Shown here: positions 47,919 to 55,689 of the stretch, piece by piece
Position numbering within the stretch: position 1 is the first letter of the stretch
Layout: every line of letters starts with the position of its first letter
DNA from: Bythopirellula goksoeyrii
GTDB lineage: Bacteria > Planctomycetota > Planctomycetia > Pirellulales > Lacipirellulaceae
Assembly (NCBI RefSeq): GCF_008065115.1
Contig: NZ_CP042913.1
Coordinates: 4,065,658-4,129,657, forward strand
DNA length: 64,000 nt
Direction of reading: 5' to 3'
Program-made: the position numbers and the translations under genes
Notes under the pieces: generated by a model
Seen by the model: only the letters and a program-made list of their open reading frames with translations
What the model was told of the DNA's origin: nothing
The model's database searches: none

Positions 47919-48003
47919 ACACCATTCCTGTGAGTAGGCAAGACTCGGTGACACATTGAAGGACTGGGTCGCATCTCACGCTCTTGAGAAAAAGAAAATC
48001 CGC

Positions 48004-49968
48004 ATGACATCGATTACAACCCCCACCACAAGGAACGATCTAGCCGTCAAACCAGTCGAGAAGGGCCTCTTGCGCTTCATCGCATGCGGGAGCGTCGACG
48101 ATGGCAAAAGCACACTGATCGGTCGGCTGATGCTCGATGCGGGAGCGGTGTACAGCGACCAGTTGGTCTCGCTTCAGGTGGAATCGGAAAAGCACGGCAC
48201 GAACGGCGGTGAAATCGATACAGCCCTCCTGCTAGACGGGCTCGAAGACGAGCAGCAGCAGGGGATCACCATCGACGTCGCCTACCGGTACTTCGCAACC
48301 AAGAAGCGCAAATTCATCATCGCCGACACGCCCGGTCACGAGCAATTCACCCGTAATATGGCCACCGGCGCGTCAAACGTCGACCTCGCCATCCTCCTTG
48401 TCGACGCCACCAAGGGGGTGCTGACGCAAACTAAGAGGCACGCGTTCATCGTCTCGCTCCTCGGGATCAAGCACGTTGTCCTGGCGGTGAACAAGATGGA
48501 CCTTGTTGACTACGACGAGGGGACGTTCGAGACCATTTGCCAAGAATTCAAACGCTTTGCGGCGAAGCTCGAAATCACGGACCTGCGCTTTGTGCCGCTC
48601 TCGGCGCGGCACGGGGAGAACGTCGCCGAGCCGAGTGCTAAGATGCTGTGGCACGCGGACGGGTCGCTTCTGCATCAACTCGAAACCGTCTACACCGGGT
48701 CGGACCGAAATCTGCGCGACTTCCGCTTTCCGGTGCAGTGGGTCAATCGCCCGGACGAGACCTTTCGGGGGTTCAGCGGTACGATCGCCTCAGGAGGTAT
48801 CCGTGCGGGCGAAGAGATCGTTGCCCTGCCTTCGGGCAAACGCTCGCGGGTCCGTAGCATCGTTACTATGGACGGTCCGCTAGAAGAGGCGACCGCACCG
48901 AAGTCGGTCACGCTTACGCTTGAAGACGAGATCGATGTCACCCGCGGAGACATGATCTGCCGCCCCGGCAATCAACCGCACGTCTCACGCAGCGGCGAGG
49001 CAATGCTCGTGTGGATGTCGGAACAGCCGCTGCAGCTTGGCCGTCCCCTCTGGTTTAAGAACGTGGCAGGCCGAGCGATTTGTGAGGTCGAGTCGCTCCG
49101 GTACGAGATCGATGTCAACTCGCTTCACCGCACGCATGCCCAGAAGCTCGGCCTCAACGCGATCGGCCGCTGCTCGATGAGTTTCCACGAGCCGGTCGTC
49201 TACGACGCGTACGACAGGAATCGCAAGACCGGCGCCTTCATTCTCGTGGATCGTATTACCCACGAGACGCTTGCCGCGGGGATGTTCCTCGAACACGACA
49301 TGTCGGGCGAGTCAGGCGAAGGACCAGCGAGCTTTCTGCCCGCTCGCAAAATCAAGAGCCAGGTTGCTCCCGAGCTTCGGTCGCAAAGGTACGGGCACGA
49401 ACCCTTCACCGTCCTGCTGACCGGGCTGCCAGCGTCAGGGAAGACAACCATCGCCAAGCAACTGGAGCAACGGCTTTTCGATCTTGGCGCCATCGGTATG
49501 TTTATCGACGGCGAGGCGATGCGGCAGGGAATCAGCAAGGGCCTCGGCTTCTCGACCGAAGAACGATCCGAGAACCTCCGTCGCGGCGCGGAAGTGGCCA
49601 AGCTGCTAAACGATTCTGGACAGTTCTGCATCGCTGCGTTCTGCGCGCCCGAAGAGGCCATGCGACAGAAATTCGTCGAGATCGTTGGAAGCCATCACGT
49701 GGTCCATGTCCACCTCGACGCTTCAGTTGCCGCGTGTCGCGCCCGTGACACCACCGGCCGCTACGTCGCCGCTGATAACGGGCAGATTGAAGGGTTTCCC
49801 GGAGTGGACGTCATCTACCAAAAGCCGCCTGCTCCGGATTATACGATCGCGACGGAAGACCGAATCGACGTCGAGGAATTGGCCGGCAAAGTATTTGCCC
49901 CATTCTGCCGAAGGACGAACGTAGTCGCGAATCTGAGTGAAATTGTTTTTCGCGAGGACTCGATCTAA
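48004..49968 (+). CDS. cysNC: Bifunctional sulfate adenylyltransferase subunit 1 / adenylylsulfate kinase (CysNC)
   Basis: 654 residues from ATG 48004. The N-terminal GTPase of CysN has G1 GSVDDGKSTLIGRLM, G3 DTPGHEQFTRNMATGAS and G4 NKMDL. Beta-barrel domains follow. From about residue 465 the APS kinase CysC domain begins: VLLTGLPASGKTTIAKQLEQ, then FIDGEAMRQGISKGLGFSTE. The product drives sulfate activation with CysD and phosphorylates APS to PAPS. Fused CysNC is common in planctomycetes and proteobacteria. Starts 85 bp after cysD. Repeat copy D (now split by an IS) begins 16 bp after its stop. Confidence 0.96.
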   Translation: MTSITTPTTRNDLAVKPVEKGLLRFIACGSVDDGKSTLIGRLMLDAGAVYSDQLVSLQVESEKHGTNGGEIDTALLLDGLEDEQQQGITIDVAYRYFATKKRKFIIADTPGHEQFTRNMATGASNVDLAILLVDATKGVLTQTKRHAFIVSLLGIKHVVLAVNKMDLVDYDEGTFETICQEFKRFAAKLEITDLRFVPLSARHGENVAEPSAKMLWHADGSLLHQLETVYTGSDRNLRDFRFPVQWVNRPDETFRGFSGTIASGGIRAGEEIVALPSGKRSRVRSIVTMDGPLEEATAPKSVTLTLEDEIDVTRGDMICRPGNQPHVSRSGEAMLVWMSEQPLQLGRPLWFKNVAGRAICEVESLRYEIDVNSLHRTHAQKLGLNAIGRCSMSFHEPVVYDAYDRNRKTGAFILVDRITHETLAAGMFLEHDMSGESGEGPASFLPARKIKSQVAPELRSQRYGHEPFTVLLTGLPASGKTTIAKQLEQRLFDLGAIGMFIDGEAMRQGISKGLGFSTEERSENLRRGAEVAKLLNDSGQFCIAAFCAPEEAMRQKFVEIVGSHHVVHVHLDASVAACRARDTTGRYVAADNGQIEGFPGVDVIYQKPPAPDYTIATEDRIDVEELAGKVFAPFCRRTNVVANLSEIVFREDSI

Positions 49969-49999
49969 GCCGATGGCGAAGCTGCCGAGGTTGGACCAT

Positions 50000-51630
50000 C
50001 TCATCGTTCCACATAAGTCATCGTCAAAAAAAAGAGAACTAGTCCGGTCCGAATGTCTGCCAGGCGGTGGACAGGTCGTAAACTCGCTGCAGCCCGAACC
50101 ATAGTGTTTGCGTACCCGGGCGTGTCGATTGTCGGATGACGTAGCCTCCTAGCGAAGCAATCATGCGGATCATCTCATTCAATGGCGGTGGGGTAGATGG
50201 CGGATTCGCTTTGCGAATCGTCATCCACACCGACTTCCACTCGCTCGGTTCGAAGATCAGCTCACAACTTAGTTCTGGACACTCGCTTCCCAGTCGCGAT
50301 AGATACATCACCTTCCAAGCGATAATGGCGTAGACTGCCAAACAATTGAGGATTCGCTCTAGTGTCTCCAACTGACGATCTTCTATCCGACAGCCGCTCT
50401 TCAGCGTTCGAAAATAGATTTCAATTTGCCAACGAATGCAGTAGTAAGCAATGATTTGCCGCACTTGCTGGACCTCTTCGATCGGAAGTGTTGTCGCGAG
50501 CAACCATTGGATCGGTGCAACGCCATTTGGGGGATTGGATTCTTCGGCGAGGACGAGGTTTAACGTGACGTCGGACAGTTTGCGATTGCGACCTGCTCGA
50601 TACGGAGGACGCACCGTCACGGTGGTGGCTCGGACTTCTAGTTCCGCAAGGCGTGCCTCGCGTGATTCGTGACGTTTGCGCTTATTCGTGGGCCGTTTCG
50701 TGGTGCGACCACTGACGTTCACGCTACATTGATACAGACACTTTGTAGCGCGAGCCGCTTCTAGCCACGTCACCTCCGTGTCCACCGTAATCCGCTTCTT
50801 GCAGGCACGCACTAATAAGTGCACCTCGCCACTTGAAGTTGTTCGTGGTTCGCAGTACAGTTCATAAACGTCCGCTTCACTGTCGGCAATGCAGACACAA
50901 ATCGTCTGGGGACAGGTGTCGGCAACTTCGCGCGCTGCCCGCAGGCCTTCGATCCACCTATAAGTTTCTTTTTCTTCGATGGGTGTCTTTCGTACCCAGC
51001 GCCCCTTTTCGTTCGTGGTCATTTTCTTGATCTTGCTACGAGTCCAACATTTCTGCCAGGCGATGCCGAGGGGCAAGCCGTGTTCATTAAAGGCAACCAA
51101 CGGGTGAAAGAAAGCGCCAAGACGAGTATGGTATTCCAGAGGGCCAGCCCCGCGGACTTGCTGCTTCGGTCGGGTCAAGTCGAGATCTGTCGTATCCTGG
51201 ACTAACAAGGCAACCTCGGCTTGAGAAACTCTTTCCCGTGTGGCCTCGATATGCGGCTTGAGGATTCTTTCGGGCGAGACCTTGTCATTGTCGAAGAAAC
51301 GATAAGCGGCTTCCATTTCCGCTCGACCATGGGTGGCGGCGGGGACGCTCATGTTGGGCTTCGCGCCGAGCGATTCAATGACCTTGCCCAGCCGTATGGT
51401 CAACCGATGGTCGCCAAGCTTGGCACCGCGAACTTCGTCTCGTAGCGAAACGGACATCGGGGACCTCCATGAAAGAAGCAAAGAAAAGTAACGTGCTTCT
51501 CAACACAGTCCCTCGAAAATGACAAGCCAAAGAATCATTCGCAGCCAAGCTGATCTGGGCAAGGTCGATAGCAATACTATCACGAGACGCTGGTATAGCA
51601 GTGCATGCGAGACTTGTGTGGAACGATGAG
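50000..51630 (-). mobile_element. Complete IS4-family (IS50-like) insertion sequence, 1631 bp
   Basis: Ends are 20-bp inverted repeats (CTCATCGTTCCACATAAGTC left; CTCATCGTTCCACACAAGTC read inward from the right), 19 of 20 identical. It is bordered by a perfect 9-bp direct duplication TTGGACCAT (49991-49999 and 51631-51639), the size made by IS50/Tn5-type enzymes. It carries one intact transposase gene, so the insertion is probably recent. Confidence 0.9.
50039..51457 (-). CDS. IS4-family transposase, Tn5/IS50-like
   Basis: 472 residues from ATG 51457 (GGAGG 5 bp upstream; another ATG at 51481 lies before the site). N-terminal Tn5-type DNA-binding domain: LRDEVRGAKLGDHRLTIRLG, then AATHGRAEMEAAYRFFDND. 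DDE catalytic core: ALLVQDTTDLDLT (first Asp), VCIADSEADVYELY (second Asp), and the YREK-like motif IAYYCIRWQIEIYFRTLKSG with the catalytic Glu. Intact along its whole length, so transposition may still occur. It fills nearly the whole IS. Confidence 0.93.
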   Translation of the reverse strand: MSVSLRDEVRGAKLGDHRLTIRLGKVIESLGAKPNMSVPAATHGRAEMEAAYRFFDNDKVSPERILKPHIEATRERVSQAEVALLVQDTTDLDLTRPKQQVRGAGPLEYHTRLGAFFHPLVAFNEHGLPLGIAWQKCWTRSKIKKMTTNEKGRWVRKTPIEEKETYRWIEGLRAAREVADTCPQTICVCIADSEADVYELYCEPRTTSSGEVHLLVRACKKRITVDTEVTWLEAARATKCLYQCSVNVSGRTTKRPTNKRKRHESREARLAELEVRATTVTVRPPYRAGRNRKLSDVTLNLVLAEESNPPNGVAPIQWLLATTLPIEEVQQVRQIIAYYCIRWQIEIYFRTLKSGCRIEDRQLETLERILNCLAVYAIIAWKVMYLSRLGSECPELSCELIFEPSEWKSVWMTIRKANPPSTPPPLNEMIRMIASLGGYVIRQSTRPGTQTLWFGLQRVYDLSTAWQTFGPD

Positions 51631-51889
51631 TTGGACCATCTTCGGCTTCTTAGCCCGCCAGCTACGGCGCAGCGGTCTTGTCCGAGATCTGACACCTCTG
51701 CGAGTTCCGTGAGACTCGATCTCAACGAAGATGATGCAACCGCCAGCACGAAGCAAACGTCCCCTGTCGCATCGGTCTCAACCACCTCGTGTTCTGCCCA
51801 TTTGCTCGTATCGACCGCCATTGTTTGATTTCGCAGTGTCCCGCGGCTCTACTATTGGGTGCTATCCGAGTACCTGATGGAAACTTGCC

Positions 51890-52918
51890 GTGACCAACTC
51901 GTCGCAGCATCGCCGCACACCTTTGGGTTTGTTCGCCGACAAGCCAGCGCCCCGGCTCTATGATTACATGGTCGAGGTACTCCGTGTCCGGCACTATAGT
52001 CGCCGCACGGAGCAAGCCTACGTCCACTGGGTTCGCAGATACATCGACTTTCACAGTTGGCGCCACCCACGCGAACTTGCCGAAGACGAGGTCAACCGTT
52101 TTCTAACACACCTGGCCGTCAATGAGCACGTCGCTGCGTCAACGCAGAATCAGGCGCTCTCGGCGATACTCTTTCTCTACGAGCATGTTCTGCGGCAACC
52201 GCTCGACCGAATCGAAGGCGTCGTTCGCGCCCGTCGCCCCAAGCGGTTGCCCGTCGTTCTGACGGTCGATGAAGTCTCGCGCGTGATGACGCATCTGGCG
52301 GGCGAGAAGTGGTTGATCGCGATGCTACTCTACGGGGGTGGGCTGCGACTGCTCGAAGCACTCCGACTGCGAGTCAAGGACTTGGACTTCGAGCGTGGTG
52401 AGATCACCGTTCGCGAGGGAAAGGGAGACAAGGACCGCGTAACGACGATGCCGCGGGCTATCGCGCATCCTTTGCAGGAACACCTGGAGCAAGTCAAGTC
52501 AATTCACCAGCAAGACGTGGCCGACGGCTTCGGCCGCGTGGAGCTTCCTCACGCGCTGGCCCGCAAGTACCCTAATGCCAACCGCGAATGGGTTTGGCAG
52601 TACGTGTTTCCTCAATCGCATCGCTGGAGCAATGCGAAAACCGGCGACCAAGGAAGACATCACGTTCACGAGTCACTCGTCCAAAAGGCCATCAAGCAGG
52701 CTGTTCGACAAGCTGGGCTGACGAAACGAGTCACGAGCCACACGTTCCGCCACTCGTTCGCCACACACCTGCTGACGGACGGGTACGACATACGCACGGT
52801 TCAAGAACTTCTTGGGCATAAGGACGTGCGGACGACAATGATCTACACGCACGTCCTGAATCGCGGCGGACGCGGCGTCCGGAGCCCCGCCGACGGGCTG
52901 CGCCACCGGACTCGATGA
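51890..52918 (+). CDS. intI: Integron integrase IntI (tyrosine recombinase)
   Basis: 342 residues from GTG 51890. N-terminal SAM-like domain: [40 protein letters not shown]. Catalytic residues are in [19 protein letters not shown] (Arg), [13 protein letters not shown] (His, Arg), [16 protein letters not shown] (His, Tyr). The extra IntI-specific segment is present as [16 protein letters not shown] followed by [16 protein letters not shown], which separates IntI from XerC/D. It recombines attI with folded attC sites to capture cassettes. Here intI is transcribed in the same direction as the cassettes and attI lies at its 3' side, opposite to mobile class 1 integrons; this inverted layout has been described for Treponema and some planctomycetes. 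Confidence 0.95.
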   Translation: MTNSSQHRRTPLGLFADKPAPRLYDYMVEVLRVRHYSRRTEQAYVHWVRRYIDFHSWRHPRELAEDEVNRFLTHLAVNEHVAASTQNQALSAILFLYEHVLRQPLDRIEGVVRARRPKRLPVVLTVDEVSRVMTHLAGEKWLIAMLLYGGGLRLLEALRLRVKDLDFERGEITVREGKGDKDRVTTMPRAIAHPLQEHLEQVKSIHQQDVADGFGRVELPHALARKYPNANREWVWQYVFPQSHRWSNAKTGDQGRHHVHESLVQKAIKQAVRQAGLTKRVTSHTFRHSFATHLLTDGYDIRTVQELLGHKDVRTTMIYTHVLNRGGRGVRSPADGLRHRTR

Positions 52919-53009
52919 GCGCTAGACAGGGGCGGCCTATCACGCAAAACCAGGGGCGCCATCGAAGCAAGCCACTGCTACAATAGAATTTACAACAAAC
53001 CACTGCCTG

Positions 53010-53076
53010 CGCGTTAGGCCGCACATTTGCGGTCTACAGGTGATAGGCAGAAACTTCCTATAACCAAGTTAGGCGA
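53010..53076 (+). other. attI-like primary recombination site region
   Basis: Between the intI stop and the first cassette gene there are two G^TTAGGC core boxes, at 53013 (GCGCGTTAGGC) and 53068 (CCAAGTTAGGC). The second resembles the AAGTTAGGC crossover end of attI1 and is 17 bp before the first cassette ORF. Which one is attI and which a degenerate cassette end cannot be settled by eye. Confidence 0.55.
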
Positions 53077-53084
53077 CTTCAGAA

Positions 53085-53315
53085 ATGAGCTGGTACGGCA
53101 CACATGCCATCCGCACTAAAGAAGAAGTCAAAAGCATGCTCCCTGCAGCGGCTTGTAAGCACTGTATCTATTGGTTCCAGGTCGCAATCGGCTCGTCTTC
53201 GGAGACGTGGTATCACCGATACGAAACCTGCCCCCGCTGCGGGATTCGGCAATGGGACCTTTTAGACCAGTTCACCGCTGAGGCAAACAGTCGCCTAACC
53301 ACCGGCTGCAGTTGA
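53085..53315 (+). CDS. Cassette 1: small zinc-ribbon-like protein
   Basis: 76 residues starting MSWYGTHAIRTKEEVKSMLP. Two CxxC pairs (CKHCIYW and CPRCGIRQWDL) fit a four-cysteine zinc site. No known family. Its stop codon lies inside the attC that follows, 14 bases past the first core box, so the last residues (AEANSRLTTGCS) are partly encoded by attC sequence. Promoter presumably in or beside attI. Confidence 0.65.
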   Translation: MSWYGTHAIRTKEEVKSMLPAAACKHCIYWFQVAIGSSSETWYHRYETCPRCGIRQWDLLDQFTAEANSRLTTGCS

Positions 53316-53400
53316 CCGGCAGCGCCCGCGAGTAGAATGTTGTGGTCGGTTGGACGCCTGCTCCCGCGGGCGGCCGGCAACTGAGCCTTTTACGTTAGAT
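53293..53400 (+). other. attC site of cassette 1 (108 bp)
   Basis: GCCTAAC ... GTTAGAT. Inner arms GGCTGCAGTTGACCGGC and GCCGGCAACTGAGCC pair with two unpaired bases in one strand (G and A), the extrahelical mark of attC. Almost the same sequence as the attC of cassette 3. Confidence 0.88.
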
Positions 53401-53412
53401 TGAGGAGGATTC

Positions 53413-53625
53413 ATGATGCCTAAAAGAACCAGGACCTCTCGGTGCGAGAGCGGTGGCCTGAAGCCTCACGTCGTAAGCATGGGTGTTGCCCTGGGTGCAG
53501 CAGTTGGAGTTGCACTCGGTCTTGCGCTCGACAACATCGGTGTCGGTATTGCAATTGGTCTCGGGAGTGGTACTGCGCTCGGAGCGGCCTTTTCCATGCT
53601 GAGCCACCATGGAGAAGACATCTAA
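53413..53625 (+). CDS. Cassette 2: small glycine-zipper-like membrane protein
   Basis: 70 residues, with an excellent site (GAGGAGG 5 bp before ATG). After a basic start (MMPKRTRTSRCESGGLKPHV) a long Gly/Ala helix follows: VALGAAVGVALGLALDNIGV, GIAIGLGSGTALGAAFSML, with G-x3-G spacing as in glycine-zipper membrane proteins. The TAA stop is part of the attC first core box. Possible pore-like or membrane-associated role; not known. Confidence 0.65.
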   Translation: MMPKRTRTSRCESGGLKPHVVSMGVALGAAVGVALGLALDNIGVGIAIGLGSGTALGAAFSMLSHHGEDI

Positions 53626-53676
53626 CCAGTGCATGCACAAGTCGCGCTCCGCGCGCATGTGATGCAAACGTTAGGG
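53620..53676 (+). other. attC site of cassette 2 (57 bp)
   Basis: ATCTAAC ... GTTAGGG. Short form with arms AGTGCATGCACA and TGTGATGCA, and the central GTCGCGCTCCGCGCGC stem. One base is unpaired in the arm. Confidence 0.8.
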
Positions 53677-53687
53677 GCCTCTACCGG

Positions 53688-53894
53688 ATGGGTGAAAAGG
53701 CAAGTGCATTTACAAAAGGTGGTTGTGGCTGCTTGCTTGCCTTCGCTGGTTTTGCAGTGATCGCTCTACTGCTAGGCGGCAGCGCCCACATAGATATTGG
53801 CGGAGCAATACTTCTGTTCTTGATCGGTGGACTGCTCGGATTGCTGATCCTCTGGATATACAACAAGGGCAAGAACGACCGCGGCGGCCCCTAA
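53688..53894 (+). CDS. Cassette 3: two-helix membrane protein
   Basis: 68 residues from ATG 53688, 12 bp after the previous attC. Two hydrophobic helices: GCGCLLAFAGFAVIALLLGG and GGAILLFLIGGLLGLLILWI, then the basic end YNKGKNDRGGP. The TAA stop falls in the core box of its attC. No weighty homology seen; many cassette genes encode such small membrane proteins. Confidence 0.65.
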   Translation: MGEKASAFTKGGCGCLLAFAGFAVIALLLGGSAHIDIGGAILLFLIGGLLGLLILWIYNKGKNDRGGP

Positions 53895-53996
53895 CCACCG
53901 GCTGCAGTTGACCGGCGACGCCCGCGAGTAGAATGGTGTGGTCGGTTTGACGCCTGCTCCCGCGGGCGGCCGGCAACTGAGCCTTTTACGTTATCT
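53889..53996 (+). other. attC site of cassette 3 (108 bp)
   Basis: CCCTAAC ... GTTATCT. Nearly identical to the attC of cassette 1 (about six differences in 108 bases), suggesting the two cassettes come from the same source integron. Confidence 0.88.
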
Positions 53997-54091
53997 CGCT
54001 TAGCTTAGACAACACGATTAGCACAAAAACGAACGAACCCGATCAGATCCCAACTCGCAAAGCGTCGAAATCTTGCCTTCGTTCATGTGCA

Positions 54092-54469
54092 TTGGCACTG
54101 TTTATCTTGGTGACGGCGCCGGTCTTTCTCTATTGGTTCGTTTTCCCTGCCCCGAAATACATCGGGAATAAACCAAACGGAGAATCGTACATCGCCACAA
54201 AATTCGAGTTTCGCTATGGTTACGCAACGAGATTCGTTGATGATCCGCACAACAAAATGCAATGGGTTTTCGGAGAATTGCCCGATTCAATTACTGTTGA
54301 TGATTCCGGTTTGAGGCTAATCGTTTACAATTCCCACAATGCGATCATCAAATCATCGATAGATTCCATGGAGGCCTACGACGATTCGTTCAAACACAAG
54401 GGCTACATGGGAATCTGGGACGACGAGCGGGAGAGCTTTGCGGTTGATTCGAGTGGAACCATTGAATAA
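54092..54469 (+). CDS. Cassette 4: membrane-anchored hypothetical protein
   Basis: At least 125 residues; the only common start codon in frame is the TTG at 54092, but the frame is open back to the cassette boundary (53990) with an ATT at 54017, so the true start is uncertain. One membrane helix near the N-terminus (LFILVTAPVFLYWFVF) followed by a soluble domain beginning PAPKYIGNKPNGESYIATKF, then FRYGYATRFVDDPHNKMQWV and ending with VDSSGTIE. No known family. The stop lies 23 bp before the attC. Confidence 0.55.
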   Translation: MALFILVTAPVFLYWFVFPAPKYIGNKPNGESYIATKFEFRYGYATRFVDDPHNKMQWVFGELPDSITVDDSGLRLIVYNSHNAIIKSSIDSMEAYDDSFKHKGYMGIWDDERESFAVDSSGTIE

Positions 54470-54492
54470 GCCGCTGAAGCACGACGATCGCG

Positions 54493-54583
54493 AGATAACA
54501 AAGGGTTGCACACGGAGCCGCGGGTCGCGCGGGTTTCAATGTTTAGCGAGTTCGCCGCGGCCCGGTGAACCCGGACGTTATGC
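54493..54583 (+). other. attC site of cassette 4 (91 bp)
   Basis: AGATAAC ... GTTATGC, with arms built on AGGGTTGCACACGGAGCCGC and its counterpart before CCCGGACG. Same general type as the lone attC at 39150. Confidence 0.85.
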
Positions 54584-54595
54584 CCCTCAACTCCA

Positions 54596-55336
54596 ATGCG
54601 TTTACCAGCAATTAGCGGTGTGATTGATCGACGTATTCTCGCGAACTATCGCATCGATCCCGAGTGCATGGCGGCCGCGTTACCTTCGCCATTCCGGCCA
54701 CAATTGGTCGATGGTTACGCGATCGGCGGCATCTGCCTTATTCGCCTGAAACGGGTTCGGCCAAAAATGTTTCCAATTCCTTGGGGTATCGGGTCGGAGA
54801 ACGCTGCGCACAGAATTGCTGTCGAATGGGAAGCAAACGGTCAAACGATGAATGGTGTCTACATTCCTCGCCGAGATACCAATTCAATGCTCAATTCGTT
54901 GGCCGGTGGCAGGATCTTTCCCGGAATTCATCATCACGCAAAGTTCACTGTAGAAGAAATTGGTGATCACTATTCCGTCACGATGGCAAGCGATGATGGC
55001 GGTGCCAAGGTTCATGTTTCTGGCACGGTCGTCCCCGCGATATCGGAATCATCAGTTTTCGACTCCCTCGAATCCGCCTCCAGCTTTTTTGAATTGGGCT
55101 CGCTTGGGTATTCAGATACCAGCACTAATGGCAAATTCGATGGTCTTGAATTGCAATGCGAAAACTGGCACGTCGCATCCTTAAACGTCGACAAGATCCA
55201 ATCCAGCTATTTCGAGGACGAATCACGCTTCCCAAATGGTTCGGTTGAATTTGACTGCGCTTTGTTAATGCGAGATATTGTTCATGAATGGCATGGTCGC
55301 CCCGATCTATGTTGTGCACCAAAAATCGGGGCATAA
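54596..55336 (+). CDS. Cassette 5: DUF2071/YqjF-like protein
   Basis: 246 residues from ATG 54596, 19 bp after the previous attC boundary. It belongs to the DUF2071 (YqjF) group with an acetoacetate-decarboxylase-like fold: IDPECMAAALPSPFRPQLVD, GYAIGGICLIRLKRVRP, NGVYIPRRDTNS and GIHHHAKFTVEE. Function in the family is unproven. The TAA stop is within the GCATAAC core box. This is the largest gene in the array and one of few with a known family. Confidence 0.75.
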   Translation: MRLPAISGVIDRRILANYRIDPECMAAALPSPFRPQLVDGYAIGGICLIRLKRVRPKMFPIPWGIGSENAAHRIAVEWEANGQTMNGVYIPRRDTNSMLNSLAGGRIFPGIHHHAKFTVEEIGDHYSVTMASDDGGAKVHVSGTVVPAISESSVFDSLESASSFFELGSLGYSDTSTNGKFDGLELQCENWHVASLNVDKIQSSYFEDESRFPNGSVEFDCALLMRDIVHEWHGRPDLCCAPKIGA

Positions 55337-55422
55337 CAATCGCATGCACCTGAGTTGCCGCTGGTGCCGTTTTCTGAAATTGAGCATCGCTGGCGGCAAC
55401 CCGGTGATGCGTGACGTTCGGC
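55331..55422 (+). other. attC site of cassette 5 (92 bp), array end
   Basis: GCATAAC ... GTTCGGC. Inner arms ATCGCATGCACC and GGTGATGCGTGA, and TTGCCGC / GGCGGCAA pair with offset bases. The crossover GTT is kept but the following bases (CGGC) are less typical. It is the last attC before non-integron sequence. Confidence 0.8.
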
Positions 55423-55478
55423 ACCGGTCTCTTTTTGGCGGGGACTCCTCGTGCAGTTCGGCCAACGCTCAAGCTGCT

Positions 55479-55595
55479 GAAGTTGGACCACCCGACTGGA
55501 GTTACGCTCGACGCCAACTCGCAGAGGTGTACTTCGAGATTTGACACCGCTGCGCCATGGGAAAAACCGTCCGAGCGGTCGGTTGATGCAACCGA
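55479..55595 (+). repeat. Dispersed structured repeat, copy E
   Basis: Head GAAGTTGGACCACC; hairpin 1 GAGTT / AACTC; hairpin 2 GCAGAGGT / ACCGCTGC with one mismatch; tail CGGTTGATGCAACCGA, perfect. It begins 57 bp after the last attC, so the integron is bracketed by copy D on the left and copy E on the right. Confidence 0.78.
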
Positions 55596-55689
55596 AGTCT
55601 CGAAGCGATCTGGCTATCTGCTGGCGGTGAAACAGACCGACGCGGCTACTAGAGCGGCTTTCAAATTGACGTAGCCAATACCGCGTTGC

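Larger units (their letters stand above)
49984..51742 (+). repeat. Dispersed structured repeat, copy D, split by an IS
   Basis: The left piece (49984-49999, GCCGAGGTTGGACCAT) and the right piece (51640-51742, CTTCGGCTTC...GATGATGCAACCGCC) join into one repeat when the IS and one copy of its 9-bp duplication are removed. Hairpin 2 is GCAGCGGT / ACCTCTGC with one mismatch; hairpin 1 is degenerate. It lies directly after cysNC and ~150 bp before intI. Confidence 0.75.

Noticed and set aside
8357-55595. The dispersed repeat as degenerate attC sites
   Set aside because: The head read backwards (GTCCAAC) fits the R'' consensus, but the other end gives GTTGCAT, which breaks GTTRRRY. The copies have several separate hairpins instead of one long imperfect stem, and no ORF-plus-attC order.
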